Origin: CAYFIW01 sp964500645
Lineage (GTDB): Bacteria; Chloroflexota; Dehalococcoidia; Lucifugimonadales; UBA826
Reading direction: 5' to 3'
Assembly: GCA_964500645.1 (NCBI GenBank)
Contig: CAZCOH010000030.1
Location: forward strand, 1 to 17,303
Length of the DNA: 17,303 nucleotides
Shown here piece by piece: positions 16,001-17,303 of this stretch; position 1 is the first letter of the stretch, and every line of letters starts with the position of its first letter. Below the pieces are notes generated by a model that ran no database searches, was not told the DNA's origin, and saw nothing but the letters and a program-made list of their open reading frames with translations. The position numbers were made by a program, and so were the translations under genes.

Positions 16001-16565
16001 TACAAGGCTGCTTTCAAGTGCCGTAGAAGAATTAAGAGCACAAGAAATTGCCCGAGAAACGGGAGAAGAGGTAATAGAACCAAATAAAAATTTATCAGTC
16101 GTTGTTGAACTTAGAATACCATCCTCACTACCGCAAGAATATGTGGAAGATCTTAGTTCTAGACTCGAGCTGTACCAAAGACTTATAAAGACAACAACGA
16201 CTCTGGAAGTAAACGACATAGAAACTGAATTAATTGATAGATTTGGACCTGTGCCTTGGCAAACAATGAATCTCCTATACGTAAGAAAGCTCAAGCTGAT
16301 AGCCGATAAGTGTAACCTTGAATCAATCATCCGAAATAGTGACAAAATAACCTTGCAATTTCCTTATGAAATTAATTCTTTCTCAAAGGTATTATCCAAT
16401 ATTTTGGGAACTAGATGGGTGATAGGTAATAAACAAATCCGTGCCACTGTTGGAGGATTCGAGGATGACTGGGAAGAAGAATTGATGGAGGCCGTATCAG
16501 GACTAGCAGATTTCCATTCGGAAATGGCGAGTAAGTTCGCGGATATGGCAATTTCGGTTCATTAA
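13005..16565 (+). CDS. mfd: Transcription-repair coupling factor Mfd
   Basis: A full-length 1186-residue protein that pushes RNA polymerase off lesions and recruits UvrA for nucleotide excision repair. The N-terminal UvrB-homology part includes a RRGGIVDIYPVG block at about 180-191. The RNA-polymerase-interacting CarD-like domain begins near 495 with DYVVHVEHGIARFLG. The RecG-like motor has ETPDQ before it, a Walker A GDVGYGKTE ending at 660, the DEEQ box at 753-756, TATPIPRTLHMSLAG from 779, and QLRGRIGRG at 922-930. The translocation motif DLEIRGAGNILG starts at 973, and a C-terminal TRCF domain follows. The ATG at 13005 has AAGG only three bases upstream, so initiation may be modest. It is transcribed after the lipoprotein gene and converges on the HAD gene with 16 nt between. 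No frame disruption is seen. Confidence 0.98.
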   Translation: MGIYALTELLESAPVYGDLADLMRRKNAYARTQLIDEAVPFLLSKLWQDLKLPILVICQSSEHSLRLQERISAWTEGYGSPLRFNESETLPFERLVTDDENNRQRISVLSSLTDEKIEYPLILASASAICQSTLDRNVFTNGKLVLETGDEIYLDEIINHWVQTGYTPVSNVKAPGEFARRGGIVDIYPVGSQEPYRIELWGDQIDSIRIFDPTTQESVGQVERIEIHPAKETLPSLGKSSDLDRLLSKIDLSNCKPEEIGRFNDEIDQLLEGHEIDNVSLYSGFFNHGNFLDYFAEDGIIIEYRPNDISSACLDLEERINQLRKTKEDRGELPYNFPSNHTKWSEMEKRISSWNRHMTIVPWGYEDLVIQDMFVMPFSSPPSYDGDTDKFAEDIEDFRELGGRIIASTSHTERLGEILSEKNLNVSILENLSELPKDDSTTLVKVGSENIGQGFTLNTPGHRLWVIGDTELFGFTKQRRRSKRQTNSREAFFDEISPGDYVVHVEHGIARFLGTGARPSENKKAEMESQEYLILEYSKGDRLYIPLDHLDRVSAYVAPMERAPSLTRLGTQEWSKTKSRVEKSTKEMASELLSLYAKRELAEGHSMGPDTKWQRDLENSFPYEETPDQIETLTEVKSDQESSRPMDRLVCGDVGYGKTEIALRAAFKTVMEGKQVAILVPTTILAQQHFETFASRLNAYPIEMDVLSRFRSQSEQKNIVEKVNNGTIDICIGTHRLVQKDIRFHDLGLIIVDEEQRFGVSHKERLKQMRSHVDVLTLTATPIPRTLHMSLAGVRDMSTIETAPEERLPIKTYVSEFSDDLIREAILREIDRGGQAYFLHNRVHNIEYISEYIRQLVPDAKIAIAHGQMSEIELQKAMIAFTEGAIDVLVCTTIIESGLDIPNANTLIVNRADNFGLAQLYQLRGRIGRGAKQAYSYLLIPRDTSLTESAERRLKAMLSATELGSGFKIAMKDLEIRGAGNILGAEQSGNIHAVGFDLYTRLLSSAVEELRAQEIARETGEEVIEPNKNLSVVVELRIPSSLPQEYVEDLSSRLELYQRLIKTTTTLEVNDIETELIDRFGPVPWQTMNLLYVRKLKLIADKCNLESIIRNSDKITLQFPYEINSFSKVLSNILGTRWVIGNKQIRATVGGFEDDWEEELMEAVSGLADFHSEMASKFADMAISVH

Positions 16566-16581
16566 TAATTAATTAATAACT

Positions 16582-17289
16582 TTAACCCAGAGTATCCAAG
16601 AGACTTAGGATTTCTTCCAAATTAATTATCCTGGGACATCCATCATATCCAACGTGATTACCATCTCTATCTAGAAGAACTGGCTTGATTCCCACTTGTA
16701 TGGCTCCCTCAACGTCAGAACCTATTTGGTCCCCAACATGAACGGTTTTTTCAATTCTACACCCTGATCTTTTCAAGGCTTCAAGAAAAATTGGTGAATG
16801 TGGCTTTTCCGATCCAACTTCAAAAGAGGTTACTGCGAAATCAACATAGTCACCTAAATCAAATTTCTCTATTAACGCATGGCCTGGCTGATTCATGTTA
16901 GATATCAAGCCAATTACAACTCTCATATTACTCAAAGATTTTAAAACTCTTTGAACATCGTCAAACAAAACCATGTCATATGGAATAGTTTTTACTACTT
17001 CCCATATGCGTCCGGCAAGATCACTTTCGACTTGAATACCTGAACCTGATATGACTTTTTTTTCGTACTCCTGAAAAAACTCAAAAACTTCTGAAGAATT
17101 CCTTAACCTAAGTGGTGCAATAGCATTTTGCTGAGTCATATATGCATCTGCATCCGCATATCCTTTAAGAGTTCCAGATTCTGTTAGCTCAATGCCAAAT
17201 TCTAAACAAGCTTCATTTTGAATTTCAAAGCGGGAAGGTTTAAACCCAGAAAGAGTTCCATACATGTCAAAAAATACTGCTTCTATCAT
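16582..17289 (-). CDS. HAD-superfamily hydrolase, DxYGT type
   Basis: A 235-residue haloacid dehalogenase-like hydrolase. Motif I is FFDMYGTL with the nucleophile Asp8; motif II is the Ser130-Asn131 pair in GLISNMN; motif III is Lys162 in SEKPHSP; motif IV is GDQIGSDVEGA with Asp187 and Asp192. The helical cap lies between about 15 and 105. The second Asp of the phosphatase signature DxDGT is Tyr10 here, as in 2-haloacid dehalogenases and some related proteins, so phosphatase activity is not assured. The ATG at 17289 has no obvious ribosome site in the 14 bases visible upstream, so the start could lie beyond the window edge. It converges on mfd. Substrate unknown. Confidence 0.88.
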   Translation of the reverse strand: MIEAVFFDMYGTLSGFKPSRFEIQNEACLEFGIELTESGTLKGYADADAYMTQQNAIAPLRLRNSSEVFEFFQEYEKKVISGSGIQVESDLAGRIWEVVKTIPYDMVLFDDVQRVLKSLSNMRVVIGLISNMNQPGHALIEKFDLGDYVDFAVTSFEVGSEKPHSPIFLEALKRSGCRIEKTVHVGDQIGSDVEGAIQVGIKPVLLDRDGNHVGYDGCPRIINLEEILSLLDTLG

Positions 17290-17303
17290 CAGACCGATAT
17301 AAT

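Noticed and set aside
16561..16585. AT-rich TTAATTAATAA-type repeats between mfd and the HAD gene as a terminator
   Set aside because: The symmetry is pure A/T, with no GC stem and no clear T-run; chance pairing in AT-rich sequence is enough to explain it.

Overview
The window is a compact, AT-rich bacterial chromosome segment with short gaps, frequent strand switches and no tRNA, rRNA, insertion sequence, phage gene or CRISPR array that I could see. Housekeeping genes (gyrA, mfd, a dGTPase, an AlkA-type glycosylase) are mixed with genes for catabolism of sugar acids, hydroxy acids and CoA esters. The pairing of two divergent enolase-superfamily proteins with a tartronate semialdehyde reductase-like protein, a cyclase-family metal hydrolase and a crotonase, plus a CX4C thioredoxin-fold lipoprotein, points to a heterotroph. 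A marine SAR202-type Chloroflexota is my best guess. This rests on gene content and remembered family resemblance, not on a phylogeny.

Layout. Positions 1-1804 (minus): a D-2-hydroxyacid dehydrogenase followed 28 nt later by a dGTPase that runs off the left edge. Positions 1805-2229: a 425-nt divergent control region with two overlapping candidate promoters. Positions 2230-5126 (plus): a garR-like reductase, a cyclase-family hydrolase, and an AlkA-like DNA glycosylase that starts at TTG one base after the preceding stop. Positions 5147-9443 (minus): gyrA, preceded in transcription order by a class I glutamine-amidotransferase-fold hydrolase and a crotonase. Positions 9665-11839: two convergent enolase-superfamily genes whose ends share an 18-bp hairpin. 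Positions 11969-16565 (plus): a thioredoxin-fold lipoprotein and full-length mfd. Positions 16582-17289 (minus): a HAD hydrolase convergent with mfd.

How the genes may fit together. The reductase at 2230 and the 2-hydroxyacid dehydrogenase at 1804 sit back to back. Their families act on tartronate semialdehyde and on 2-oxoacids such as hydroxypyruvate or glyoxylate, and both routes can lead to D-glycerate. The first enolase-superfamily protein resembles L-rhamnonate dehydratase, which fits a sugar-acid theme. The second has a muconate-lactonizing-enzyme layout with His replacing the second Lys of the KxK motif. Three genes concern DNA integrity (AlkA-like, Mfd, dGTPase). GyrA carries Met and Ala at the two positions that normally hold the quinolone-binding Ser and Asp.

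I found no clearly new defence or mobile system. The most interesting items are the GyrA substitutions, the active-site variants in the enolase and crotonase proteins, the terminator hairpin built from the end of a gene, and the overlapping divergent promoters.
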